From Panulirus ornatus (lineage: Eukaryota; Arthropoda; Malacostraca; Decapoda; Palinuridae): DNA of 64,000 nt. The stretch lies in contig NC_092264.1 of NCBI RefSeq assembly GCF_036320965.1, forward strand, positions 10,624,143 through 10,688,142, read 5' to 3'. The notes beneath the pieces are model-generated. The model saw nothing but the letters and a program-made list of their open reading frames with translations. It did not search any database and was not told where the DNA came from. This document shows, in pieces, positions 10,075 to 21,496 of the stretch (position 1 is the stretch's first letter; every line of letters starts with the position of its first letter). The position numbers and the translations under genes were made by a program.

Positions 10075-13071
10075 TCAAGCCCGGTATACCACATCGCTCC
10101 AATTCACTCTATTCCTTGCCCTCCTTTCACCCTCCTGCATGTTCAGGCCCCGATCACACAAAATCTTTTTCACTCCATCTCTCCACCTCCAATTTGGTCT
10201 CCCTCTTCTCCTCGTTCCCTCCTCCTCCGACACATATATCCTCTTGGTCAATCTTTCCTCACTCATTCTCTCCATGTGCCCAAACCACTTCAAAACACCC
10301 TCTTCTGCTCTCTCAACCACGCTCTTTTTATTTCCACACATCTCTCTTACCCTTACGTTACTCACTCGATCAAACCACCTCACACCACACATTGTCCTCA
10401 AACATCTCATTTCCAGCACATCCATCCTCCTGCGCACAACTCTATCCATAGCCCACGCCTCGCAACCATACAACATTGTTGGAACCACTATTCCTTCAAA
10501 CATACCCATTTTTGCTTTCCGAGATAATGTTCTCGACTTCCACACATTTTTCAAGGCCCCCAGAATTTTCGCCCCCTCCCCCACCCTATGATCCACTTCC
10601 GCTTCCATGGTTCCATCCGCTGCCAGATCCACTCCCAGATATCTAAAACACTTCACTTCCTCCAGTTTTTCTCCATTCAAACTCACCTCCCAATTGACTT
10701 GACCCTCAACCCTACTGTACCTAATAACCTTGCTCTTATTCACATTTACTCTTAACTTTCTTCTTCCACACACTTTACCAAACTCAGTCACCAGCTTCTG
10801 CAGTTTCTCACATGAATCAGCCACCAGCGCTGTATCATCAGCGAACAACAACTGACTCACTTCCCAAGCTCTCTCATCCCCAACAGACTTCATACTTGCC
10901 CCTCTTTCCAAAACTCTTGCATTTACCTCCCTAACAACCCCATCCATAAACAAATTAAACAACCATGGAGACATCACACACCCCTGCCGCAAACCTACAT
11001 TCACCGAGAACCAATCACTCTACTCTCTTCCTACACGTACACATGCCTTACATCCTCGATAAAAACTTTTCACTGCTTCTAACAACTTTCCTCCCACACC
11101 ATATATTCTTAATACCTTCCACAGAGCATCTCTATCAACTCTATCATATGCCTTCTCCAGATCCATAAATGCTACATACAAATCCATTTGCTTTTCTAAG
11201 TATTTCTCACATACATTCTTCAAAGCAAACACCTGATCCACACATCCTCTACCACTTCTGAAACCACACTGCTCTTCCCCAATCTGATGCTCTGTATATG
11301 CCTTCACCCTCTCAATCAATACCCTCCCATATAATTTACCAGGAATACTCAACAAACTTATACCTCTGTAATTTGAGCACTCACTCTTATCCCCTTTGCC
11401 TTTGTACAATGGCACTATGCACGCATTCCGCCAATCCTCAGGCACCTCACCATGAGTCATACATACATTAAATAACCTTACCAACTAGTCAACAATACAG
11501 TCACCCCCTTTTTTAATAAATTCCACTGCAATACCATCCAAACCTGCTGCCTTGCCGGCTTTCATCTTCTGCAAAGCTTTCACTACCTCTTCTCTGTTTA
11601 CCAAATCATTTTCCCTAACCCTCTCACTTTGCACACCACCTCGACCAAAACACCCTATATCTGCCACTCTATCATCAAACACATTCAACAAACCTTCAAA
11701 ATACTCACTCCATCTCCTTCTCACATCACCACTACTTGTTATCACCTCCCCATTTGCGCCCTTCACTGAGGTTCCCATTTGCTCCCTTGTCTTACGCACT
11801 TTATTTACCTCCTTCCAGAACATCTTTTTATTCTCCCTAAAATTTAATGATACTCTCTCACCCCAACTCTCATTTGCCCTTTTTTTCACCTCTTGCACCT
11901 TTCTCTTGACCTCCTGTCTCTTTCTTTTATACATCTCCCACTCAATTGCATTTTTTCCATGCAAAAATCGTCCAAATGCCTCTCTCTTCTCTTTCACTAA
12001 TACTCTTACTTCTTCATCCCACCACTCACTACCCTTTCTAATCAACCCACCTCCCACTCTTCTCATGCCACAAGCATCTTTTGCGCAATCCATCACTGAT
12101 TCCCTAAATACATCCCATTCCTCCCCCACTCCCCTTACTTCCATTGTTCTCACCTTTTTCCATTCTGTACTCAGTCTCTCCTGGTACTTCCTCACGCAAG
12201 TCTCCTTCCCAAGCTCACTTACTCTCACCACCCTCTTCACCCCAACATTCACTCTTCTTTTCTGAAAACCCATACAAATCTTCACCTTAGCCTCCACAAG
12301 ATAATGATCAGACATCCCTCCAGTTGCACCTCTCAGCACATTAACATCCAAAAGTCTCTCTTTCGCACGCCTGTCAATTAACACGTAATCCAATAACGCT
12401 CTCTGGCCATCTCTCCTACTTACATAAGTATACTTATTTATATCTCGCTTTTTAAACCAGGTATTCCCAATCATCAGTCCTTTTTCAGCACATAAATCTA
12501 CAAGCTCTTCACCATTTCCATTTACAACACTGAACACCCCATGTATACCAATTATTCCCTCAACTGCCACATTACTCACCTTTGCATTCAAATCACCCAT
12601 CACTATAACCCGGTCTCGTGCATCAAAACCACTAATACACTCATTCAGCTGCTCCCAAAACACTTGGCTCTCTTGATCTTTCTTCTCATGCCCAGGTGCA
12701 TATGCACCAATAATCACCCACCTCTCTCCATCAACTTTCAGTTTTACCCATATTAATCGAGAATTTACTTTCTTACATTGTATCACATACTCCCACAACT
12801 CCTGTTTCAGGAGTATTGCTACTCCTTCCCTTGCTCTTGTCCTCTCACTAACCCCTGACTTTACTCCCCAGACATTCCCAAACCACTCTTCCCCTTTACC
12901 CTTGAGCTTCGTTTCACTCAGAGCCAAAACATCCAGGTTCCTTTCCTCAAACATACTACCTATCTCTCCTTTTTTCACATCTTGGTTACATCCACACACA
13001 TTTAGGCACCCCACTCTGAGCCTTCGAGGAGGATGAGCACTCCCCGCGTGACTCCTTCTTCTGTTTCCCAT
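10075..13071 (-). pseudogene. LINE endonuclease-reverse transcriptase ORF with two stops
   Basis: Single frame of 998 codons in the LINE reference layout. The N-terminal AP-type endonuclease shows SETK at residues 52-55, GDLNA at 159-163, LDYVLID at 227-233 and SDH at 254-256; these belong to the Mg2+-dependent nicking enzyme that opens the target. A basic helical linker ([20 protein letters not shown]) follows, then the RT with KAAGLDGIAVEF near 505-520 and catalytic FADD at 743-746. A C-terminal domain ends the protein (CEAWAMDR, WFGHMERMSEERLTKRIYV, GRPNWRWKDGVKKIL). In-frame TAG codons occur at 11485-11487 (normally Trp in VDWLVRL) and 11020-11022 (normally Glu in REESDW). The start at 13071 is preferred because the 5'UTR homology ends there. 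Cytoplasmic and nuclear RNP action is inferred from the family. Confidence 0.85.
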
Positions 13072-13193
13072 TTTAGAAAGTTAATACAAGGAGGGGAGGA
13101 TTTCTGGCCTCCCGCTCCCGTCCCCTCTAGTCGCTTTCTACGACACGCGAGGAATACGTGGGAAGTATTCTTTCACCCCTATCCCCAGGGATG

Positions 13194-13275
13194 ATATACA
13201 TATATATATACATATACACACACACACACACACACACGCACACATACACACACACACACATACATATATATACAT
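13194..13275. repeat. (TA)/(CA) microsatellite
   Basis: TATACATA grading into CA repeats, also present (longer) at 55896-56030 beside LINE copy 18, so it was probably carried along with the flank. Confidence 0.85.
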
Positions 13276-13475
13276 ATGAAAAATGTAAGAAACAATTTAG
13301 GAAACTGAAACTTCTAGCTTGAAATGAATGAAAAAATGAATGTCACATAATGGTTCAACCTCTGGGTATGGAAAAAGGAAATGTATAATTTATTTACACA
13401 AACGTCAATAGCAGTTCTCATCAATTTAACCACTGTATCAATAAGCTTCAATGTCTAAGCTACATTTTTCTCCAA

Positions 13476-15110
13476 TTTGAAGAATGTATGTGAGAAATAC
13501 TTAGAAAAGCAAATGGATTTGTATGTAGCATTTATGGATCTGGAGAAGGCATATGAAAGAGTTGATAGAGATGCTTTGTGGAAGGTATTAAGAATATATG
13601 GTGTGGGAGGCAAGTTGCTAGAAGCAGTGAAAGGTTTTTATCGAGAATGTAAGGCGTGTGTACGAGTAGGAAGAGAGGAAAGTGATTGGTTCCCAGTGAA
13701 TGTCTGTTTGTGGCAGGGGTGCGTGATGTCTCCATGGTTTATTTGTTTATGGATGGGGTTGTTAGGCAGGTGAATGCAAGAGTTTTGAAGAGAGGGGCAA
13801 GTATGCAGTCTGTTGTGGATGAGAGGGCTTGGAAAGTGAGTCAGCTGTTGTTCGCTGATGATACAGCACTGGTGGCTGATTCAGGTTAGAAACTGCAGAA
13901 GCTGGTGACTGAGTTTGGTAAAGTGTGTGAAAGAAGAAAGCTGAGAGTAAATGTGAATAAGAGCAAGGTTATTAGGTACAGTAGGGTTGAGGTTCAAGTC
14001 AATTGGGAGCTAAGTTTGAATGGAGAAAAACTGGAGGAAATGAAGTGTGTTAAATGTCTTGGAGTGGATTTGGCAGTGGATGGAACCATGGAAGCGGAAG
14101 TGAGTCAGAGGGTGGGGAAGGGGGCGAAGGTTCTGGGAGCGTTGAAAAATGTGTGGAAGGTGAGAACATTATCTCGGAAAGCAAAATTGTGTATGTTTGA
14201 AGGAATTGTGGTTCCAACAATGTTATATGGTTGCGAGGCATGGGCTATAGATAGGGTCGTGCGAAGGAGGGTGGATGTGTTGGAAATGAGATGTTTGTGG
14301 ACAATATGTGGTGTGAGGTAGTCTGATTGAGTAAGTAATGAAAGGGTAAGAGAGATGTGTGGTAATAAAAAGAGTGAGGTTGAGAGAACAGAAGAGAGTT
14401 TTGAAATGGTGTGGCTACATGGAGAGAATGAGTGAGGAAAGATTGACAAAGAGGATATATGTGTCAGAGGTGGAGGGAACGAGGAGAAGTGGGAGACCAA
14501 ATTGGAGGTGGAAGGATGGAGTGGAAAAGATTTTGAGCGATCAGGGCCTGAACATGCAGGAGGGTGCAAGGCGTTCAAGGAATAGAGTGAATTGGAACGA
14601 TGTGGTATACTGAGGTCAATGTGCTGTCAATGGATTGAACCAGGGCATGTGAAGCGTCTGGGGTAAACCATGGAAAGTTTTGTGGGGCCTGGATGTGGAA
14701 AGGGAGCTGTGGTTTCAGTGCATTATATATGACAGCTAGAGACTGAGTGTGAATGAATGTGGCATTTGTTGTCTTTTCCTAGCGCTACCTCGCGTGTGTG
14801 CGGGGGGATGGGGGTGCCATTTCATGTGTGGCAGGGTGGCGACAGGAATGGATGAAGGCAGCAAGTATGAATATGTACATCTGTATATGTCTGTGTGTGT
14901 ATATGTATGTATATGTTGAAATGTTTAGGTATGTATATGTGTGTGTGGGCATTTATGTATATACATGTGTATGTGGGTGGGTTGGGCCATTTTTTCGTCT
15001 GTTTGGGCATTTATGTATATACATGTGTATGTGGGTGGGTTGGGCCATTTTTTTGTCTGTTTCCTTGCACTACCTCTCTAACGCTGGAGACAGCGACTAA
15101 GTGTAATAGA
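13476..15110 (+). mobile_element. LINE copy 5, 3' half
   Basis: Continuation of the element split at 9866. It contains RT from [20 protein letters not shown] through QLLFADDTALVADSG (FADD near 13850) and the C-terminal domain (LGVDLAVDGTMEAEVSQRVG, YGCEAWAIDRVV), ending near 14612. The frame is broken at about 13735, 13888 and 14322, and around 14385 by small insertions. The long 3'UTR follows with GTTGTCTTTTCCTAGCGCTA near 14770, a 58-bp tandem duplication at 14947-15062 and the tail ACGCTGGAGACAGCGACTAA. Diverged and inactive. Confidence 0.87.
14947..15062 (+). repeat. 58-bp tandem duplication in LINE 3'UTR
   Basis: Two adjacent copies, starting GGGCATTTATGTATATACAT and ending TGGGCCATTTTTT, offset by exactly 58 bp. 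It is not seen in the other copies, so it arose after insertion. Confidence 0.9.
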
Positions 15111-15821
15111 AAAAAATAATTTTTGGATGATGAGACATTTGTCATTTACTCTTTAAAGTGTTGATTTATTTTTCCCGATCATTAAGAACAGAAAGGAGGG
15201 CTTCTTGCCTTATTATTGTTGTTCTTGGAATTCAGTGATGTAACATAGATGATAAAAATATATTTAGATATATGTAATATAATCTAAAAGGAATATGAAA
15301 ATTGTGGAGCCAGCATAGACAAATTCTGACTTTTTTTCTTTCTTTTTTTTTTTTACAACTTTTGAAGGCTTTTTCCAATTTCATGTTTTTCATATACTTG
15401 AACAAATCCTTGTCCACTCCCAGGCAACCAGTGCTTTTCATTCGTATCATTAAGCTTGCGGCCCTTTTGCAGTTTTCTTTAGCATTACCTCTTAAAACTA
15501 ACACAGTTATATGCACTTTTCTATCAATACATTGTGCCCCTCCATGATGTTTGTAATGTCTTTATGCTGGTATTTTCCATTAGAAGTATATTAATAATTG
15601 TAACAAATGGTAATAATTATTGAATATATTTGCCAGTTATGTTGCCAGTTACAGTGTCTGCTCTTTATTAATGCTTTTGATGTAAGTGATACAATGAACT
15701 GATGAATTAAGTAAAAGGGTTGGCTGCATTTGTGAGATACAAACAGTGTTGATTCATGCTAGATTATCTTCATTTTGGCACTTATAGTAATAATTATATT
15801 AATTGCATGTTTTTATTTCAG
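15111..15821 (+). other. Low-copy intronic DNA with splice acceptor
   Basis: AT-rich, without recognisable repeats. It ends in a pyrimidine tract and acceptor TGTTTTTATTTCAG at 15808-15821, directly before the coding exon. Short open frames on either strand (for example 15232-15516 minus) show no family motif and look accidental. Confidence 0.65.
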
Positions 15822-17129
15822 GTCCATTATTACAGTTCAATAATCGCTTCGCAGTTCAATCATTGTGCAGCTATAACGGCTATCAACAATGCAACAGATG
15901 CAATCGTCATAAAGTTGAAACAGTCTGCACTGGATGGGGTGTTATCCTCCTTAGGATTTAGAAATGAAGAAGCCTTTGCCATGACTTCATCTTTAGAGGA
16001 GCATGCCTTATATGGAAATAATGCCAATGTACTACTCCTCTACATGCTGTCTGACCTCCTATCAACCAGAATGCTGCAATTAAGTGCGGTTAGTCCAATT
16101 AGTCCACTTAGCCCTAGCCAGCAACCTCCCCTTTCTGCTTCCAACCCCTTGCAATCCAACATGACCCCTTCAGTAACGTCCACAAATATTCTTGAAGATA
16201 GCCTTGGTCACAGCCTAGGTCTCACTCATAGTAAATTGAATGAATTGAAGAGCCATGAAATAGGTAAATTACATGAATTAAAAAGCCATGAAATGAATAA
16301 TGTAAACGTAGAGCACATTTTACAAATGACAGAGGCAATAGAAATGGGGTCATTGTTAGGTGCCAACGATGGCATTGCTGCTATATCTGTAGGGGCTACT
16401 GCTACAGGATCGAATTCTGTGTCTTCAGCTTTGTCACTAGGGTTGTCCAATCTTTCTCTGCTTGCCTCTGACTCTTCAGAAAATGGGAAAGATGAATTAG
16501 AGTCATTAACAGATAAGAAAGAACCAGTCTCTTATGTTGATGCTGCAAAAAAGCCAGCTAAACCCACACCTCCTCCTGAGAATCCCCCAAAGTTACCAAT
16601 AAGCAAGCCTATCATACCATTAGATAGGACTGGGAAATTTCCTCACTGCTGGATGGTTTTATCTATTAATGAAGTAACAGCAGGTCGTATTATATTTGAG
16701 CTTCGCCCGGATAAAGCACCGAGAATGTGTGAGAATTTTATAGCCCTTTGCACTGGCAGGAGTGGGTATGGATATAAAGGGACACATTTTTTTAAAAGTG
16801 TGGAAGGCTTTCTTGCGGGTGGGGATGTGGAGAATGATGATGGTACTGGAGGATACTCAGCTTTCGATAAGAGTACCTTTGAAGCTGATCTCTGCCCACT
16901 AAAGGACGAGGTTGGCATGGTTAGATTCAAGGGCGTTGGCACTAGTGACAAGGGACGGGGCATGATTGGCTCACAGTTTATGATATGGTGTGGGGACAGG
17001 GATTTTAAGAAGTTCTCTTATAGCCTAGTATTTGGTAAAGTAGTGGATGGGCTAGATGTTGCCAAGAAGGCTGCAGCAATCAATGTTCACAGGTATTCTG
17101 TTAAAGTTGAGGAGTGTGGTGCAATCTAA
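15822..17129 (+). CDS. 3'-terminal exon of a cyclophilin-domain protein
   Basis: 435 codons to the TAA at 17127-17129. The exon starts at 15822 after the acceptor AG (15820-15821), with frame phase 0 relative to an upstream exon outside what I can identify. An ATG at 15756 is intronic and not the start. Exon residues 1-80 look helical (IKLKQSALDGVLSSLGF). Then comes a Ser/Pro-rich linker with a duplicated LxELKSHE motif (16231-16297) and a Pro-rich stretch. The last ~160 residues (from about 16640) form a cyclophilin fold: FELRPDKAPRMCENFIALC, GYGYKGTHFF, GGDVENDDGTGG, GSQFMIW, LVFGKVVDGLDV. Compared with cyclophilin A, the catalytic Arg is Lys (FFK for FHR), Phe113 is Met and Trp121 is probably Phe, so prolyl isomerase activity may be weak or lost. 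The exon resembles large multidomain cyclophilins; the exact family is not assigned. Confidence 0.82.
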   Translation, partial: VHYYSSIIASQFNHCAAITAINNATDAIVIKLKQSALDGVLSSLGFRNEEAFAMTSSLEEHALYGNNANVLLLYMLSDLLSTRMLQLSAVSPISPLSPSQQPPLSASNPLQSNMTPSVTSTNILEDSLGHSLGLTHSKLNELKSHEIGKLHELKSHEMNNVNVEHILQMTEAIEMGSLLGANDGIAAISVGATATGSNSVSSALSLGLSNLSLLASDSSENGKDELESLTDKKEPVSYVDAAKKPAKPTPPPENPPKLPISKPIIPLDRTGKFPHCWMVLSINEVTAGRIIFELRPDKAPRMCENFIALCTGRSGYGYKGTHFFKSVEGFLAGGDVENDDGTGGYSAFDKSTFEADLCPLKDEVGMVRFKGVGTSDKGRGMIGSQFMIWCGDRDFKKFSYSLVFGKVVDGLDVAKKAAAINVHRYSVKVEECGAI

Positions 17130-17885
17130 CTACAGTCTTTTCGTAATGTATTTGTATAGTTGATATGTCCAACGATTTTCGAATCATAATACAGTGATGA
17201 ACTTTAAAAATAAGATCAGTATAAGGATTTGCAATTGAAGCATTTACTTTTTTCTAGAAGTGCCTTACAGTGTGCCTTTTTTGTGGCATCACATGTTTCC
17301 AGTTTTCCTTCCTTAATAAGTTTGGAGGATCAGTTTTGATTAACTTGAAGAGACATGTTCACTTGTTACAGATCTTACAGGTACAGTCAGAAGGTAGGAA
17401 ATATGTCAGGAAGTAAATGCAACAATTGAGTGAAAGAAAATTTTTTTGATTAATATGTGAAATTGTCCTGTATATCCAATGGGAGAGCTATGTTTAACTA
17501 AATATGTTGATAATTTGTATTATTGATGCTTTAAGAATGCTTGTCAATAAGACAAAACTGTAATCTTGATATGACTGTGTCCATTAAGGATTAAGTTTTT
17601 TTTTTAATGTGTGGATAATAGTACTTTCTCCATTCTGTCAGTATGAAAAAAGCATTTGCAGTTACATTATGAAGAATGTGAACCTAAGATAATTGTTGTC
17701 CATCATTCACATGATTTTATTGTGTTGTAGAACCAACTAAAATATACGACTCGGCACTTGATGAAAGAAACAATCCCAGAGTGCAAATGGACCACGCTAG
17801 TTTAGGCCTGTCACTCAGTAGTGTTTATGGGCTCTAGCTGTTGCACTAAGCATAGCACAAGGGTTGAAATGCTTGTGATTGTACG
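17130..17885 (+). other. 3'UTR and flank of the cyclophilin gene
   Basis: AT-rich low-copy sequence with no coding potential. I see no canonical AATAAA close to the stop; the nearest clear ones are near 19970 and 20412, beyond the LINE insertion, so the cleavage site is unresolved. Variants such as CAATAAGAC near 17545 are weak candidates. Confidence 0.55.
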
Positions 17886-19606
17886 TTCATCTTTTTTTTT
17901 TTTTGTCGCTGTCTCCCGCGTTTGCGAGGTAGCGCAAGGAAACAGATGAAAGAAATGGCCCAACCCACCCCCATACACAATGTATATACATACACGTCCA
18001 CACATGCAAATATACATACCTGTACATCTCAATGTACACATATATATACACACACAGACACGTACATATATATACCCATGCACACAATTCACACTGTCTG
18101 CCTTTATTTATTCCCATCACCACCTCGCCACACATGGAATACCATCCCCCTCCCCCTCATGTGTTCGAGGTAGCACTAGGAAAAGACAACAAAGGCCCCA
18201 TTCGTTCACACTCAGTCTCTTGCTGTCATGCAATAATGCCCGAAACCACAGCTCCCTTTCCACATCCAGGCCCCACACAACTTTCCATGGTTTACCCCAG
18301 ATGCTTCACATGCCCTGATTCAATCCACTGACAGCACGTCAAGCCCGGTATACCACATTGATCCAATTCACTCTATTCCTTGCCCTACTTTCACCCTCCT
18401 GCATGTTCAGGCCCCGATCACACAAAATCTTTTTCACTCCATCTTTCCACCTCCAATTTGGTCTCCCACTTCTCCTCGTTCCCTCCACCTCTGACACATA
18501 TATCCTCTTGGTCAATCTTTCCTCACTCATTCTCTCCATGTGCCCAAACCATTTCAAAACACCCTCTTCTGCTCTCTCAACCACGCTCTTTTTATTTCCA
18601 CGCATCTCTCTTACCCTTACATTACTTACTCGATCAAACCACCTCACACCACACATTGTCCTCAAACATCTCATTTCCAGCACATCCACCCTCCTGCGCA
18701 CAACTCTATCCATAGCCCACGCCTCGCAACCATACAACATTGTTGGAACCACTATTCCTTCAAACATACCCATTTTAGCTTTCTGAGATAATGTTCTCGA
18801 CTTCCACACATTCTTCAAGGCTTCCAAGATTTTCGCCCCCTCCCCCACCCTATGATTTACTTCCGCTTCCATGGTTCCATCCGCTGCCAGATCCACTCCC
18901 AGCTATCTAAAACACTTTACTTCCTCCAGTTTTTCTACATTCAAACTTACCTCCCAATTGACTTGACCCTCAACCCTACTGTACCTAATAACCTTGCTCT
19001 TATTCACATTTACTCTTAACTTTCTTCTTTCACACACTTTACCAAACTCAGTCACCAGCTTATGCAGTTTCTCACATGAATCAGCCACCAGTGCTGTATC
19101 ATCAGCGAACAACAACTGACTCACTTCCCAAGCTCTCTCATCCACAACAGACTTCATACTTGCCCCTCTTTCCCAAACTCTTGCATTCACCTCCCTAACA
19201 ACTCCATCCATAAACAAATTAAACAACCATGGAGACATCACACACCCCTGCCGCAAACCTACATTCACTGAGAACCAATCACTTTCCTCTCTTCCTACAC
19301 GTACACATGCCTTACATCCTCGATAAAAACTTTTCACTGCTTCTAACAACTTGCCTCCCACACCATATATTCTTAATACCTTCCACAGAGCATCTCTATC
19401 AACTCTATCAAATGCCTTCTCCAGATCCATAAATTCCACATACAAATCCATTTGCTTTTCTAAGTATTTCTCACATACATTCTTCAAAGCAAACACCTGA
19501 TCCACACATCCTCTACCACTTCTGAAACCAGACTGCTCTTCTCCAATCTGATGCTCTGTACATGCCTTCACCCTCTCAATCAATACCCTCCCATATAATT
19601 CATCTT
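17886..19606 (-). mobile_element. LINE copy 7, 5' truncated, in the gene's 3' flank
   Basis: Antisense element with T-run (sense poly-A) at 17891-17903, conserved tail, long 3'UTR (to about 18335), the C-terminal domain (18339-18896) and most of the RT (18903-19600) from RVLIERVKACTEHQIGEEQ onward. RT motifs include [19 protein letters not shown] and LLFADDTALVADS. A nonsense codon near 18901-18903 replaces Tyr in FRYLGVD. Flanking TTCATCTT occurs at 17886-17893 and 19599-19606, an 8-bp candidate target-site duplication. Removing one copy rejoins the host as GTACGTTCATCTTATATATT. It sits about 760 bp past the cyclophilin stop and antisense to that gene. Confidence 0.88.
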
Positions 19607-19816
19607 ATATATTGGATTTCTTTAGGTTTGTTTTCATCTGGTTTTTGTAGAGCACTTTATGTAAAGTAATTATTTTGAAGGAAAGTATTTCCTTCTTGTG
19701 GCTGTAGAGATAATGCCACAAGGTCGGATATCTCTGCTCTTTTGAGTCTGAATGTTGTTCCCAGTCTGGATGTAAATGTTGTAGAAGTGAGTATGTAGCT
19801 GCCATCTTTGGCAACA
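19607..19816. other. Low-copy flank, no gene seen
   Basis: AT-rich DNA continuing the pre-insertion host sequence beyond LINE copy 7. A 72-codon minus-strand open frame here has no recognisable motif. Confidence 0.5.
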
Positions 19817-20504
19817 ATATCATACTCTGTTAATACTTTTCATGAAGCTGCAATAATTTGCTCAATGTCTTTGTATCTCATGTATGCACACATGTGACAT
19901 CATTATAAATTTTTAGTCTTCATTGTACAGTCACCAAAGCAGGATCTTGAAATTCAGTTGAGCAATAAAGGGGCCAAAGCTTTGGGATGGACATTTTGCC
20001 ATAGTATCTACATCTCCCATGAACCTGGTTTTGAAATCTAAGTATATGGGGCCAAGTTTTCAGTAAATCATTGTTTTATGTTACTTTCATATCTTCTTGG
20101 CTTGTAAGCTTCGAAAATCTGCAACTTATGTAAGTTTCACATTTCCCAGGGAATTTGCCGTTAGAATACCAGTTTCATTATTTTATGAGTAAAAGTGTTT
20201 GACTATAAAAAGGATCCACATAATTTTGACCAGGTGTGTAGTTTGAGTCAGTAACATTCTTTATAACTGCATTGGAAGCACTTTTTGATACCATTGAAAA
20301 TGCTTGTACAATATTTCTTTTTTTTTAATCAAATTAATATGATAGCGAAAGGTATGTGTAAACAGTTTAACACTCCGAAATGATTGTAATCAACCAATTT
20401 TTTTTTACAAGTAAATAAATACGATACATACATCTTATTTTGAGTTCTCACTAAGTTTTCCTTGCATATGATATACAGTATACTTACTTAGATATGGGCT
20501 AATT

Positions 20505-20698
20505 GGCTCTGGGACTTACCTAGATTTTGAAAATTTCTTATTAGTGAGTGTAGAATTTTCTTGCACTGCCCCAAACCTATGGTGTAGTGACTGCATTTAA
20601 AGACTCTGGAACCTACCTAGAAAATAAAGATTTCAAATTAGTGAGTGTAGAATTTTCTTGCACTGCCCCAAACCTATGGTGTAGTGACTGCATTTACT
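20505..20698 (+). repeat. 97-bp tandem dimer
   Basis: Two adjacent 97-bp copies; the second halves are identical (GTGAGTGTAGAATTTTCTTG onward) and the first halves diverged (CTCTGGGACTTACCTAG versus CTCTGGAACCTACCTAG). Repeated again in unit 2. Confidence 0.88.
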
Positions 20699-21446
20699 AA
20701 GTCATCTCAGCAAACTTTTCTCTTATGTGTAGCTACATGTTATACTTTTTTCCCATTATCTTGTATGTATTTTATCCTGCATCAAGAGCAGGCACATGCA
20801 GAACTTTCTCCAGATATTTTAGTCAATATAATAGACAAACCCTACTAAGCTGATATGATATGGGGAACCTCCCTTAATGATAACTATAGACTTTATTGTA
20901 TAAACAAGTGGAAATTCTGTAGCAAGTTATGATAAAGAGTGGCAAGTCATGAGCTTTTCAAAAATATACTAAAGCAATTTTCATAGTATGCTTATTTACT
21001 TGAAGATCATAGATACTGTATTAGAATTTACTTACAAAGGATTTGCAGTAGTAAAACTAACACAAGAAGACAGATACAGCATTGAACATTATACATGAAA
21101 TACATTAAAATGTATTGATCATGTACCATGCTCAGTGTTTAGAAAGTAGTGCTGCTCTCATAGGATTATAAAGGGAAGGACATGACACTTGTTTATTTCT
21201 TGAGTAGGTGGAGGGAGATTTCAACATCAGATGAAGGCAAATAGACTGGTCACTCTAGACACCGTTGAGATTAAATGTGGATTTCCCAAAGTTTGCTTAT
21301 ATAAGGAAGAATTTCACTATTAGACTTAGAAAGAATTTCATCTTCAGAAACTTAGGACTGAAGCTCAAGCATTTTAATTCACTGTGTGGTTGGTGTATAT
21401 GGATATCATAGATGAATATATTTGAGAGTATTTTTCTATGACCAAC

Positions 21447-21496
21447 ACGTCTGAGCATGTTATTCTACTGGACGTCTGAGCATGTTATTCTACTGG
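21447..21496 (+). repeat. 25-bp perfect tandem dimer
   Basis: ACGTCTGAGCATGTTATTCT plus TACTGG-like ending occurs twice at an offset of 25 bp in low-copy DNA. Confidence 0.85.

Larger units (their letters stand above)
9867..13475 (-). mobile_element. LINE copy 6, near-complete, nested in copy 5, with transduced 5' flank
   Basis: Antisense insertion. From its 3' end: A/T-rich tail (9867-9892), conserved hairpin tail and short 3'UTR (9893-10074), ORF (10075-13071), 5'UTR (13072-13193), a (TA)(CA) tract (13194-13275) and about 200 bp of non-LINE sequence (13276-13475). That last block is nearly identical to 56033-56246, which lies upstream of LINE copy 18, so it looks like 5'-transduced flank. 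The 10-bp duplication on both sides supports one insertion event. The ORF is spoiled by only two nonsense codons, so the insertion is fairly young. Confidence 0.87.

Noticed and set aside
10116..10591. Recurring 111- and 150-codon frames such as MPSFHPPACSGPDHTKSF and MFRPRSHKIFFTPSFHLQ opposite each LINE C-terminus
   Set aside because: Antisense shadows of the LINE ORF, present in every copy because the sense protein is conserved. No independent start context or family.
11552..12265. 237-codon plus-strand frame MPAFIFCKAFTTSSLFTKSF, repeated at 8816, 35324, 46421, 54244 and 59823
   Set aside because: Antisense of the LINE linker and RT start; Ser/Thr/Leu-rich only because it is the complement.
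15232..15516. 94-codon minus-strand frame before the cyclophilin exon
   Set aside because: No recognisable motif, poly-Lys from a T-run, and it lies in AT-rich intronic DNA.
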